This document shows positions 43,993-53,274 of a DNA stretch of 64,000 nucleotides, one piece after another; position 1 is the stretch's first letter; each line of letters opens with the position of its first letter. Source of the DNA: Caballeronia cordobensis (lineage in GTDB: Bacteria; Pseudomonadota; Gammaproteobacteria; Burkholderiales; Burkholderiaceae); NCBI RefSeq assembly GCF_001544575.2, contig NZ_FCNY02000007.1, positions 124,001-188,000 of the forward strand, given 5' to 3'. The position numbers and the translations under genes were made by a program. The notes under the pieces were generated by a model. That model had not been told where the DNA came from. It saw only the letters and a program-made list of their open reading frames with translations, and did no database searches.

Positions 43993-44060
43993 GGGCGTCG
44001 GTCCGAGCGGGCGTTTTCCGTGCTCGCTAGAATGACCGATCCCCTTCGAGGAGTCTCGCC

Positions 44061-44951
44061 ATGCTGGACTTCGAACGCCACGCGCGCACGCCGACGCTCG
44101 ATATCGCCTACGCCGATTCCGGTCCCGCCGGCGGCCCCATCGTGATGCTGCTGCATGGCTGGCCCGATGCGGCCCGCGCATGGAATGCGGTGGCGGCGCG
44201 GCTCAACGACGCCGGTTATCGCACCATCGTGCCCGAAATGCGCGGCGCGGGCGGCACGCGTTTTCTGCGCGATGACGCCGTTCGCGACGGCTCGGGCGTC
44301 GCACTCGCGAACGACGCCGTCGCGCTTGCGGATGCGCTCGGCATCGCCACATTCGATGTGGTCGGTCACGACTGGGGCGCGCGCGCCGCGTACACGATCG
44401 CGGCGCTGTTTCCCGAACGCGTGCGCCGCATGGCCGCGCTGGCACTGGCGTTTCAGCCCCGCGGCGAATTCAGGCTGCCGGATTTCTCGCAGGCGCGGCG
44501 CTTCTGGTACCAATGGTTCATGTCGCTCGATGGCGGCCCGGACGCGGTCGCCGCCGATCCGAAAGGCTTCGCGCGCATTCAGTGGGATACGTGGTCGCCG
44601 CCCGGCTGGTTCGACGAAGCCGAATTCGCGGCGACGGCGCGCGCCTTCGAGAATCCCGACTGGGTGCCGATCACGCTCAACGCCTATCGGCGGCGCTGGC
44701 GCGGCGATCAGCCGTCCGATCCGGCGCTCGCCGGCTTATACGCGCGGCTTGGGACGATCGAGCGTATCGGCGTGCCCGCGCTGATGATTCAGGGCGGCGC
44801 GGATTTCTGCGATGAACCGGCAAGCTCGGAAGGGCAGGACGGCTATTTCACGGCGGGCTACCGGCGCGTCGTGATCGACGGCGCGGGGCATTTTCCGCTG
44901 CGCGAAGCGCCGGGCGCCGTCGCGGACGCGGTCATCGCGCATCTGAAATAG
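44061..44951 (+). CDS. alpha/beta hydrolase, epoxide-hydrolase-like
   Basis: 296 residues. HGWPD is the oxyanion motif. VGHDWGARAAY places an Asp nucleophile in the elbow, as in epoxide hydrolases and haloalkane dehalogenases, rather than Ser. A cap domain (about 130-215) carries aromatic residues. The catalytic His is in DGAGHFPLREAP. GAGGAG precedes the ATG. It stands alone upstream of the uvrA promoter. Confidence 0.85.
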   Translation: MLDFERHARTPTLDIAYADSGPAGGPIVMLLHGWPDAARAWNAVAARLNDAGYRTIVPEMRGAGGTRFLRDDAVRDGSGVALANDAVALADALGIATFDVVGHDWGARAAYTIAALFPERVRRMAALALAFQPRGEFRLPDFSQARRFWYQWFMSLDGGPDAVAADPKGFARIQWDTWSPPGWFDEAEFAATARAFENPDWVPITLNAYRRRWRGDQPSDPALAGLYARLGTIERIGVPALMIQGGADFCDEPASSEGQDGYFTAGYRRVVIDGAGHFPLREAPGAVADAVIAHLK

Positions 44952-45005
44952 AAAGGCGGATCAGGCGAGCGTCTTGCGCCGGTGGTTCGGACCTCGTGAC
45001 ACGTT

Positions 45006-45034
45006 TTGCGACAAATACTGTATGCGTGTACAGT
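45006..45034 (+). promoter_or_regulatory. uvrA promoter
   Basis: -35 TTGCGA (45006-45011), 17-base spacer, -10 TACAGT (45029-45034). The LexA box overlaps the spacer and -10, so LexA binding would block it. The transcript leader would be about 90 bases to the TTG start at 45129. Confidence 0.7.
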
Positions 45035-45035
45035 A
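45016..45035. promoter_or_regulatory. LexA (SOS) box upstream of the tandem uvrA
   Basis: TACTGTATGCGTGTACAGTA has the full CTGT-N8-ACAG core and matches the 20-base E. coli LexA consensus at 16 positions. All mismatches are in the loosely conserved centre. Confidence 0.88.
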
Positions 45036-45128
45036 CTGTTCGCTGCGTCCGCCGCGCGCTTCCGAACACCCGCGCGGCGCCGCCATCGGTCGAGGAAGAC
45101 CGTCAAACTCATTGAACCGGTTGAAAAA

Positions 45129-48100
45129 TTGGCATCGAACAACGCAATCCGCATTCGCGGCGCCCGTCAACATAATCTCAAGAATCTCGACATCGACCTG
45201 CACACCGGCCAGATGACGGTCGTGACCGGCCCGTCCGGTTCCGGCAAGTCGAGCCTCGTGTTCGACACGCTCTACGCGGAAGGCCAGCGTCGCTATGTCG
45301 AGACTTTCAGCGCCTACGCGCGCCAGTTTCTCGACCGGATGGACCGCCCGCAGGTCGATCGCGTGGACGGCGTGCCGCCCGCCATCGCCATCGATCAGAC
45401 GAATCCGGTGCGCAGTTCGCGCTCGACCGTCGGCACGATGACCGAGCTGAACGATCACCTGAAACTGTTCTACGCGCGCGCCGCCGAGCTTTTCGACAGG
45501 AAGACTTCGCATCGCGTGCGGCACGACACGCCCGAGACGATCTACGCCGAACTGCTCGAACGCACGCGCGCGGACGATCCGCGTCTCGCGATCACGTTTC
45601 CGGTCGAATTGCCCGACACGGCGAGCGACGAGGAAGTCGCGCAATGGCTGTCCGCGAGCGGCTATACGCGCGTGCAGGCGAAGCGCCACGTCGAAACCGA
45701 CAGCGGCAAGCGGCAGATGCTCGATGTCGTCGCGGACCGTTTCCGCCTGCAGAACACCGAGCGCTCGCGCGCGCTGGAAGCGATCGAAGGCGCGCTGCTG
45801 CGCGGTACCGGCCGCGTGAATGTCTATGTGCTGAAGGAAGAAGCCGAGCCGGAAATCTGGCGCTTCTCGACCGGACTGCACAGCCCGGAAAGCGATCTGC
45901 GCTACGCCGACCCGCAGCCCGCGCTCTTTTCCTTCAACTCCGCCTACGGCGCGTGCGAAACGTGCCGCGGCTTCGGGCGCGTGATCGGCGTCGATTACGG
46001 CCTCGTCATTCCCGACGAAAGCAAGACGCTGCGCGAAGGCGCGGTGAAAACGCTGCAGACGCCCGCGTGGAAGGAAAATCAGGACGATCTCGTGAAGTAC
46101 GGCGCGAAGGCGGGCATTCGTCTCGGCGTGCCGTGGCGCGATCTGACTCAACAGGAGCGCGACTGGGTCATCAAGGGCTCGCCCGACTGGACCGGCAAGT
46201 GGCAGAACCAGTGGTACGGCGTGCAGCGCTTCTTCGACTACCTGGAATCGAAGGCGTACAAGATGCACATTCGCGTGCTGCTGTCGAAATATCGCAGCTA
46301 CACGACGTGCCCCGTGTGCGACGGCGCGCGCCTCAAGACCGAATCGCTGCTGTGGCGTCTCGGCACGAAGGAACAGGCCGACGCGGTGTTGTCGCCGGCG
46401 GATCGTTTCATGCCGCAAGGCGTGGACTGGAGCCGCGAACAGCTCGAAGCGCTGCCGGGCCTGACCGTGCACGATCTGATGCTGATGCCCATCGAGCGCA
46501 TCCGCCGTTTCTTCGATTCGCTCACGCTGCCGTCCACCTTGCTCGACGAAGCGCTCAAGCTGCTGCACGCGGAAGTGCGCACGCGTCTGAAATATCTCTG
46601 CGACGTCGGCCTCGGCTATCTGACGCTCGACCGGCAATCGCGCACGCTGTCGGGCGGCGAAGTGCAGCGCATCAATCTGACAACGGCGCTCGGCACCTCG
46701 CTCGTGAACACGCTCTTCGTGCTCGACGAACCGAGCATCGGGCTGCATCCGCGCGACCTGAGCCGCATCGTCGAGGCGATGCACCGGCTGCGCGACGCGG
46801 GCAATACGCTCGTCGTCGTGGAGCACGATCCGTCGGTGATGCTCGCGGCGGATCGTCTCATCGACATGGGACCGGGGCCGGGCGAACGCGGCGGCCAAAT
46901 CGTCTACGACGGCGCGCCCGACGATATCCAGGCCACCGACACGCTGACCGGTGCGTATCTCGGCGGCCGCAAGCACGTTGCGCATGCGTCGAACTGGAAC
47001 CGCCGCGTCGTCGATGCGAATACGCCGCGCCTCGTTCTCGAAGGCGCGAGCGATCACAATCTGCAGGACGTGACCGTCGATATTCCGCTGCAACGCCTCG
47101 TCTGCGTGACGGGCGTGTCCGGCTCGGGCAAATCGACGCTGATTCAGGACGTGCTCGCGCCCGCGCTGATGCGTCACTTCGGCAAGGCCACGGAAGCGCC
47201 CGGCGCGTTCCGGTCGCTCAAAGGCGCGGAGCAGTTGAGCGATGTCGTGTTCGTCGATCAGTCGCCGATCGGCCGCACGGCGCGCTCGAATCCGGCGAGC
47301 TATGTCGGCGCGTTCGATGAAATCCGCAAGCTCTACGCGAAAGCGCCGCTCGCGTTGCAGCGCGGCTATAGCGCGAGCATGTTCAGCTTCAACTCGGGCG
47401 ATGGCCGCTGCCCGACGTGCGGCGGCTCGGGCTTCGAGCACGTCGAGATGCAATTCTTGAGCGACGTGTATCTGCGCTGCCCGGATTGCGACGGACGCCG
47501 TTACCGCGCCGAAGTTCTAGAAGTGAAAATCGAGCGCGGCGGGCGTGAGCTGAGCGTCGCCGATGTACTCGAACTGACCGTCAGCGAAGCGGTGGAAGCA
47601 TTTGCTTCGGATGCCGAAGTATTGCGCGTGCTGCAGCCGATCGTCGATGTGGGTCTCGAATACGTGAAGCTCGGCCAGCCGGTGCCGACGCTCTCAGGCG
47701 GCGAAGCGCAGCGCCTGAAGCTCGCGGGCTATCTCGCGGAAACCTCGCAAGCGAAGAAGAGCGACAGCCGCCTCTTCATGTTCGACGAACCGACGACCGG
47801 CCTGCACTTCGACGACATCGCCAAGCTGATGCAGGCATTGCGCCGCTTGCTCGAGCGCGGGCATTCGCTGATCGTCATCGAACACAATCTCGACGTGATT
47901 CGCGCGGCGGACTGGATCATCGATCTCGGTCCCGAAGGCGGCGATGGCGGCGGGCAAGTGGTCTGCGTCGGCACGCCGGACGATGTGGCCGCGTGCGAGG
48001 CGTCGCACACGGGCCGCGCGCTGATCGACTACGAAGAAGCGATGCAGCCGGGCGCGGCGGAGAAGCGCGCGGGCGTGCCCTTGCAGCTCGCGGCGGAAGT

Positions 48101-50942
48101 GGCGAGCGCGCGGCGCGCATTGCAGGGCGAAGACGTGGTGCGCATCGTCAATGCGCGCGAGCACAATCTGAAGTCGCTCGATGTCGATATCCCGCACAAC
48201 AAGTTCAATGTCGTGACGGGCGTGTCGGGCTCGGGCAAGTCGACGCTCGCGTTCGACATTCTGTTCCATGAAGGCCAGCGCCGGTATCTCGAATCACTGA
48301 ACGCGTATGCGCGCTCCATCGTGCAGCCGGCGGGCCGTCCGGAAGTCGATGCGGTCTACGGCATTCCGCCGACCGTCGCGATCGAACAGCGTTTGTCGCG
48401 CGGCGGACGCAAGTCGACGGTCGCGACCACATCCGAAGTCTGGCACTTCCTGCGTCTCTTGTACGTGAAGCTCGGCATCCAGCATTGCATCCACGACGGC
48501 ACGCCGGTTCAGGCGCAAAGCTCGGAATCGATCGCGGCGCAGATCATGCGCGATTTCAAGGGGCAGCACGTCGGCTTGCTTGCGCCGCTCGTCGTCAATC
48601 GCAAGGGCGTGTATACCGATCTCGCGAAATGGGCGAAGGCGCGCGGCAATACGCATCTGCGCGTCGATGGCGAATTTTTGCCCGTCAGCCCGTGGCCGAA
48701 GCTCGACCGCTTCCGCGAACATACGATCGAATTGCCGGTCGCGGATCTCGTTGTATCGGCGGATAACGAGGCCGAACTGCGCCGCCTGCTCGACGAAACG
48801 CTCGAAATCGGCAAGGGCGTGATGCATCTGTGCGCGCCGCTCGATGAGCTGTACGGCGCGTGGCACGACGGCGTGCGTCGCGGCAAGGAAGAGACGCGCG
48901 TGTTTTCGACGAAGCGCGCATGCCCGGTCTGCGGCACGAGTTATCCCGAGCTCGATCCGCGCATGTTCTCGTATAACAGCAAGCACGGCTGGTGCAATAC
49001 CTGTGTCGGCACGGGCGTGAAGCTGACGCGAGAGCAGCGCGCCGCATTCGACGACACGCTCTTCGCGCAGGACGATCGCGGGCGCGAGCAGAGCATCGGC
49101 TCGGTGGATCAGGAGCCGGACGATATCGTCGATCAGCCGTGCCCGGACTGCGAAGGCACGCGTCTGAACGACGTCGCGCGCGCGGTGACGTTCGGCGATT
49201 ATCCGATCACCGAGGTGGGCCGCTGGACCGTGAGCGATACGCGCGAGTGGATTGCATCGCTGAAGCTGAAGGGCCGCGATGCGGATATCGCGCGCGATGT
49301 CGTCAGTGAAATCGAAGGGCGCCTGCAGTTTCTCGAAGAAGTCGGGCTTGGCTATCTGAGCCTGGATCGCGCCGCGCCGACGCTCTCGGGCGGCGAAGCG
49401 CAGCGCATTCGTCTTGCGGCGCAACTCGGCAGCAACCTGCAAGGCGTGTGCTACGTGCTCGACGAACCGACCATCGGTCTGCATCCGCGTGACAACCTGA
49501 TCCTGCTTTCCGCGCTCAAGAAGCTGAACGACAAGGGCAATACGCTCGTCGTCGTCGAGCATGACGAGGACACGATTCGCCGCGCGGATCACATCATCGA
49601 TATCGGGCCGGGCGCGGGCAAGCGCGGCGGCACGGTGGTCGCGCAGGGCAACGTGACGGATCTCGCGGCGCACAAGGCGTCGCTCACCGGGCAGTTCCTG
49701 GCGAATCCGATCGTGCATCCGCTGCAGCCGCGACGCGAAGTGCGCACGGCGACGGCCAGGCGCGCCGCCGTGCCGGAGCAATGGCTCACGGTCGAAGGCG
49801 CGACGCTGCATAACCTGCGCAACGTGACGGCGAGCATGCCGTTGAACCGGCTCGTCGCGATCACGGGCGTGTCGGGCTCGGGCAAATCGACGCTCGCCCG
49901 CGACGTGCTGATGACGAACCTGCTCGATGCGGTCGGCCGCTCGGTGCTCTCGTCGCCCGCGGTGCGGCGCGCGCGCAAGGCGGCGCAAGCCGATGCCCCG
50001 GCGACGAAATCGCGCGCCAGCGTGCTCGCGCGCGAAGCACCGCGTCCGAAGTTCGACGTGACGCATGCGTGGCAGGGGTGCAGCGGCGTGACCGGCTACG
50101 AGGCGATCGACCGCGTGCTCGAAGTCGATCAGACGCCGATCGGAAAGACGCCGCGTTCGTGCCCGGCGACCTACATCGGCATGTGGGACACGATCCGCAA
50201 GCTTTTCGCCGATACGCTCGAAGCGCGTGCGCGCGGCTACACGCCGTCGCGGTTCTCGTTCAACACGGGCGACGGGCGCTGCCCGGCGTGCGAAGGCCAG
50301 GGCGTGCGCACCATCGCGATGAGCTTTTTGCCCGACGTGAAGGTGCCGTGCGACGTGTGCCACGGCCAGCGCTTCAATCCCGAGACGCTCGCGGTGACAT
50401 GGCGCGGCAAGAACATCGGCGAAGTGCTGACGATGGAGATCGACGAAGCCGTCGAGTTCTTCTCGTCGATGCAGAGCATCGCGCATCCGTTGCAATTGCT
50501 GCGCGACGTCGGCCTCGGCTATCTGACGCTCGGCCAGCCTTCGCCGACGCTCTCGGGCGGCGAGGCGCAGCGCATCAAGCTCGTCACCGAGTTGTCGAAG
50601 GTGCGCGACGACATCACGCGGCGCGGCCAGAAGCCGCCGCACACGCTTTACGTGCTCGACGAGCCGACGGTCGGCCTGCATATGGCCGACGTCGCGAAGC
50701 TGATCCGCGTGCTGCATCGGCTGGTCGATGGCGGGCATAGCGTGATCGTCATCGAACATGATCTCGATGTGATTGCCGAAGCGGACTGGGTGCTCGATCT
50801 CGGGCCGGAGGGCGGCGTGAACGGCGGCACGATCGTCGCAGCGGCCGATCCCGATACGCTCGCGACGCATCCGCGCAGCCATACGGGCGCAGCGCTGCGG
50901 CCGGTGTTAGGCAGAACGAGGGCGACTGAAAATGCTGCGTGA
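45129..50942 (+). CDS. uvrA: tandem (double-length) excinuclease UvrA
   Basis: 1937 residues, about twice the usual 940. It is two UvrA units in one chain with four ABC sites. Walker A motifs lie near residues 34 (GPSGSGKS), 660, 1030 and 1579 (GVSGSGKS). Signatures are LSGGEVQR, then LSGGEAQR three times. Zinc modules include CPTC/CPDC in unit 1, and CPVC/CNTC and CPAC/CDVC in unit 2. In unit 1 the first Cys pair of zinc finger 1 is missing; only CETC remains. It recognises DNA damage in nucleotide excision repair. A TTG start at 45129 is preferred although it has no clear ribosome site; no in-frame ATG lies near. Confidence 0.9.
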   Translation: MASNNAIRIRGARQHNLKNLDIDLHTGQMTVVTGPSGSGKSSLVFDTLYAEGQRRYVETFSAYARQFLDRMDRPQVDRVDGVPPAIAIDQTNPVRSSRSTVGTMTELNDHLKLFYARAAELFDRKTSHRVRHDTPETIYAELLERTRADDPRLAITFPVELPDTASDEEVAQWLSASGYTRVQAKRHVETDSGKRQMLDVVADRFRLQNTERSRALEAIEGALLRGTGRVNVYVLKEEAEPEIWRFSTGLHSPESDLRYADPQPALFSFNSAYGACETCRGFGRVIGVDYGLVIPDESKTLREGAVKTLQTPAWKENQDDLVKYGAKAGIRLGVPWRDLTQQERDWVIKGSPDWTGKWQNQWYGVQRFFDYLESKAYKMHIRVLLSKYRSYTTCPVCDGARLKTESLLWRLGTKEQADAVLSPADRFMPQGVDWSREQLEALPGLTVHDLMLMPIERIRRFFDSLTLPSTLLDEALKLLHAEVRTRLKYLCDVGLGYLTLDRQSRTLSGGEVQRINLTTALGTSLVNTLFVLDEPSIGLHPRDLSRIVEAMHRLRDAGNTLVVVEHDPSVMLAADRLIDMGPGPGERGGQIVYDGAPDDIQATDTLTGAYLGGRKHVAHASNWNRRVVDANTPRLVLEGASDHNLQDVTVDIPLQRLVCVTGVSGSGKSTLIQDVLAPALMRHFGKATEAPGAFRSLKGAEQLSDVVFVDQSPIGRTARSNPASYVGAFDEIRKLYAKAPLALQRGYSASMFSFNSGDGRCPTCGGSGFEHVEMQFLSDVYLRCPDCDGRRYRAEVLEVKIERGGRELSVADVLELTVSEAVEAFASDAEVLRVLQPIVDVGLEYVKLGQPVPTLSGGEAQRLKLAGYLAETSQAKKSDSRLFMFDEPTTGLHFDDIAKLMQALRRLLERGHSLIVIEHNLDVIRAADWIIDLGPEGGDGGGQVVCVGTPDDVAACEASHTGRALIDYEEAMQPGAAEKRAGVPLQLAAEVASARRALQGEDVVRIVNAREHNLKSLDVDIPHNKFNVVTGVSGSGKSTLAFDILFHEGQRRYLESLNAYARSIVQPAGRPEVDAVYGIPPTVAIEQRLSRGGRKSTVATTSEVWHFLRLLYVKLGIQHCIHDGTPVQAQSSESIAAQIMRDFKGQHVGLLAPLVVNRKGVYTDLAKWAKARGNTHLRVDGEFLPVSPWPKLDRFREHTIELPVADLVVSADNEAELRRLLDETLEIGKGVMHLCAPLDELYGAWHDGVRRGKEETRVFSTKRACPVCGTSYPELDPRMFSYNSKHGWCNTCVGTGVKLTREQRAAFDDTLFAQDDRGREQSIGSVDQEPDDIVDQPCPDCEGTRLNDVARAVTFGDYPITEVGRWTVSDTREWIASLKLKGRDADIARDVVSEIEGRLQFLEEVGLGYLSLDRAAPTLSGGEAQRIRLAAQLGSNLQGVCYVLDEPTIGLHPRDNLILLSALKKLNDKGNTLVVVEHDEDTIRRADHIIDIGPGAGKRGGTVVAQGNVTDLAAHKASLTGQFLANPIVHPLQPRREVRTATARRAAVPEQWLTVEGATLHNLRNVTASMPLNRLVAITGVSGSGKSTLARDVLMTNLLDAVGRSVLSSPAVRRARKAAQADAPATKSRASVLAREAPRPKFDVTHAWQGCSGVTGYEAIDRVLEVDQTPIGKTPRSCPATYIGMWDTIRKLFADTLEARARGYTPSRFSFNTGDGRCPACEGQGVRTIAMSFLPDVKVPCDVCHGQRFNPETLAVTWRGKNIGEVLTMEIDEAVEFFSSMQSIAHPLQLLRDVGLGYLTLGQPSPTLSGGEAQRIKLVTELSKVRDDITRRGQKPPHTLYVLDEPTVGLHMADVAKLIRVLHRLVDGGHSVIVIEHDLDVIAEADWVLDLGPEGGVNGGTIVAAADPDTLATHPRSHTGAALRPVLGRTRATENAA

Positions 50943-51351
50943 TCTCGCTACGCTCATCGCCTCGATGGAGCCCGAATTGCAGCCGGGCGTCTACGTGTTC
51001 GCTGCGCTGCCGCACGGTGCGGCCGTGAGCGGCGCGGGCATCGTCGCGACCTTTCGCGAGCGCGAGGGCCTGACCGTCGTGATGGAAGAAGAGGCGGCGA
51101 AGGCGGCCGGCATCGCGCCGCTTTTTCGCGCGGCGTGGATCGCGCTGACCGTGCATTCGGACCTGAACGCGGTCGGCCTGACGGCGGCGTTCGCGCGTGC
51201 GCTCGGCGAGGCGAACATCAGTTGCAACGTGATTGCGGCGGCGTATCACGATCATATTTTCGTACCGGTGGACGATGCCGCGCGCGCGATGGATGCGTTG
51301 CAGGATTTGCAGCGTTCTGCTGGTAAGCTTTCGCTCTTTCCGAAACCATGA
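50932..51351 (+). CDS. ACT-domain protein
   Basis: 139 residues holding tandem ACT-like modules (LTVVMEEEAAKAAGI and WIALTVHSDLNAVGLTAAFARALGEANISCNVIAAAYHDHIFVP), the arrangement of small stand-alone ACT proteins that bind amino acids. It begins 11 bp inside the uvrA 3' end, so the two are probably cotranscribed. No enzymatic domain is attached. The ligand is unknown. Confidence 0.82.
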   Translation: MLRDLATLIASMEPELQPGVYVFAALPHGAAVSGAGIVATFREREGLTVVMEEEAAKAAGIAPLFRAAWIALTVHSDLNAVGLTAAFARALGEANISCNVIAAAYHDHIFVPVDDAARAMDALQDLQRSAGKLSLFPKP

Positions 51352-51362
51352 AGCGAAGATAG

Positions 51363-52655
51363 ATGGACACGCAGGACACAGCCCAGGACAAAGCCTTAGC
51401 GCTCAAAAGAATGAAGTGGTTCGCCTTCGCGCTGCTGATCGCGGCCGGCGCGTTGTTCGCGCTCGCGAAAAGCCAGCACGATGCGGGCGCGTGGGCGTGG
51501 GTGTCGTCGTTCGCGGAAGCGGCGATGGTCGGCGCGCTCGCGGACTGGTTCGCCGTCGTCGCGCTGTTTCGTCATCCGCTCGGCGTGCCGATTCCGCACA
51601 CCGCGATCCTGCCGGCGAACAAGGCGCGCGTCGCGGACAACCTGGCCGTTTTCGTGCGCGATCGTTTTCTCGGCACTGACGCGCTGGTCGCGCGCGTGAA
51701 CGCGTTCGATCCCGCGAGCCGTCTGTCGATGTGGCTCGCCGAGCCAAAAAACGCCGATCTGCTCGGCCGGAAGGCGGTGACGGCGGTCGGGCAGTTGTTG
51801 TCCTTCGTCGACGACGAGCGCGTCAAGAACATGCTCTACAACACGCTGCGTCGACGCGCGGACACGTTCGATCTCGCGAACGCCGCGGGCAGCGTGCTGT
51901 CGGCGTTGACTTCGGACCGGCGTCATCAGTTGCTGCTCGACGAAGGCCTGAAGCAGATGGCCGCGTGGCTCGACAAGCCCGAAGTGCAGGAGATGCTGGC
52001 GGGGCGCATCGTCGCGGTGGCGGGTGAAGAGTATCCGAAGCTCATCGGCATGCTGGGTTTCGTCGGACTGAACGCCGATGAACTCGGCGCGAAGTTCGCG
52101 GCGGGCCTCGTGCGCGGCGCGAATCAGTGGCTGCACGACGTGAGCAGCGATCCCGAGCACGAACGCCGCAAGGCTTTCGATGCGGCGGTGGAACGCTTCG
52201 TCGAGCGGTTGAAGACGGATGCGTCGTTCAAGACGCGCATCGACGAGCACAAGCGCGAATGGCTCGGCCGGCCGGAGTTGCGTGCTTATGTGAACGGGTT
52301 GTGGGACGAGTTCATCGCGTGGCTCGATGCGGATATCAAACGCGCGGATTCGGCGCTGCACGCGAAGGTGACGGCGATGGCGGGGAATTTCGCCGCGTCG
52401 CTCGGCAGTGATCCGGCGTTGCGCGATTCCATTAACGAGCATATGCGCGATGCTTTGAAAGCGCTTGCGCCGGAGTTGCGGGATGGGATTGCGAAGCATA
52501 TTGCCGCTACGGTCAAGCAGTGGGATGACGCGACGCTGGTGAGGGATGTTGAGTTGAATATTGGGCGGGATTTGCAGTTTATTCGGGTGAATGGGACGTT
52601 GGTTGGGGGGGCGGTGGGGATTTTGATTCACGCTGTGGGGGTGGTTGTTTCGTAG
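51363..52655 (+). CDS. DUF445-family membrane protein (YjiN-like)
   Basis: 430 residues. An N-terminal helix (WFAFALLIAAGALFALA) and a second hydrophobic stretch (SSFAEAAMVGALADWFAVVALFRHPLGVPIPHTAILPANK, the family signature) precede a long helical, largely coiled-coil body. A final hydrophobic segment (LVGGAVGILIHAVGVVV) anchors the C-terminus. Function unknown. The last 200 bases use G/T-rich codons unlike the rest of the gene. It ends 17 bp before the palindromic repeat element. Confidence 0.87.
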   Translation: MDTQDTAQDKALALKRMKWFAFALLIAAGALFALAKSQHDAGAWAWVSSFAEAAMVGALADWFAVVALFRHPLGVPIPHTAILPANKARVADNLAVFVRDRFLGTDALVARVNAFDPASRLSMWLAEPKNADLLGRKAVTAVGQLLSFVDDERVKNMLYNTLRRRADTFDLANAAGSVLSALTSDRRHQLLLDEGLKQMAAWLDKPEVQEMLAGRIVAVAGEEYPKLIGMLGFVGLNADELGAKFAAGLVRGANQWLHDVSSDPEHERRKAFDAAVERFVERLKTDASFKTRIDEHKREWLGRPELRAYVNGLWDEFIAWLDADIKRADSALHAKVTAMAGNFAASLGSDPALRDSINEHMRDALKALAPELRDGIAKHIAATVKQWDDATLVRDVELNIGRDLQFIRVNGTLVGGAVGILIHAVGVVVS

Positions 52656-52671
52656 AACTTGTATTCGTGTT

Positions 52672-52749
52672 GGTCTATTAGCACTGCCCCTCCCCGGGGC
52701 GGGGGTAACTTTCTTTGCTGCTGCAAAGAAAGTCACCAAAGAAAGCAGC
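52672..52749 (+). repeat. left outer inverted repeat with internal hairpin
   Basis: 78 bp beginning GGTCTATTAGCACTGCCCC. It pairs with 53159-53236, and its internal 11-bp-stem hairpin is at 52708-52733. Confidence 0.85.
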
Positions 52750-53158
52750 CTTCTCACCGCCCGCGGTCACACGCAGTTTGGCCATTCTTCTCCTCGGGGA
52801 ATGGCCCTCGCCTAAAGAGTGCCCTCGAAGGACCCATCGGGCTTGGATCGCGCACGGTCTGCCGCATCGCGCCACTTAATGTGTTGGTACAGCCATTTCA
52901 AGTTCCGGCCCGCTTCGCGGCCGACGGGAAGAGCGGGTTTGCGCGCGCTTCTTTCCTGCAGGTTTCCCTCGCAAACCCCTCGGCAGCGCGTAGCGCTGTG
53001 CCGGATGTATGATTGCTGATCCAGTTACGTTGGTGGACTGGCTTGCCGGATCGTGCGCGATCCAAGCCCGGTTCGCCTACGAGGGCACTCGCTACTCCGG
53101 GTTCCATTCAGCCAATCGCCTGTGCCGCGGCCGGCATGAAGTACTTTGGATGGGGATA

Positions 53159-53236
53159 GCTGCTTTCTTTGGTTACTTTCTTTGCAGCAGCAAAGAAAGT
53201 AACTGCCGCCCCGCACAGGGGCAGTGCTAATAGACC
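53159..53236 (-). repeat. right outer inverted repeat with internal hairpin
   Basis: Reverse complement of the left repeat with a few mismatches (for example loop AGCA for TGCT). Its internal hairpin is at 53175-53200. Confidence 0.85.
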
Positions 53237-53274
53237 GACGCGAAAGCAGGTTCAACGAAAGAAGCCCAAAGCCC

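Larger units (their letters stand above)
52672..53236. mobile_element. 565-bp imperfect palindromic repeat element (non-coding)
   Basis: Outer inverted repeats of 78 bp (52672-52749 and 53159-53236) begin GGTCTATTAGCACTGCCCC and are highly similar with a few mismatches. Each holds a hairpin ACTTTCTTTGC / GCAAAGAAAGT (52708-52733, loop TGCT; 53175-53200, loop AGCA). Inside, GAGTGCCCTCG (52817-52827) and GGGCTTGGATCGCGCACG (52839-52856) recur inverted at 53080-53090 and 53052-53069. No transposase or convincing gene is inside. It fills the gap between the DUF445 and debranching genes. It fits a non-autonomous, MITE-like or dispersed repeat; I believe similar sequences recur in related genomes but have not searched. 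Confidence 0.8.

Noticed and set aside
45006..45128. N-terminal extension of UvrA from TTG at 45006
   Set aside because: These codons coincide with the -35, the LexA box and the -10, so they lie upstream of or at the promoter. Homology to UvrA begins at about 45138.
48294..50882. 862-codon antisense frame over uvrA (also 44961-47453)
   Set aside because: Very long, but no family resemblance and Arg/Ala/His-rich; arises from third-position GC bias of uvrA.
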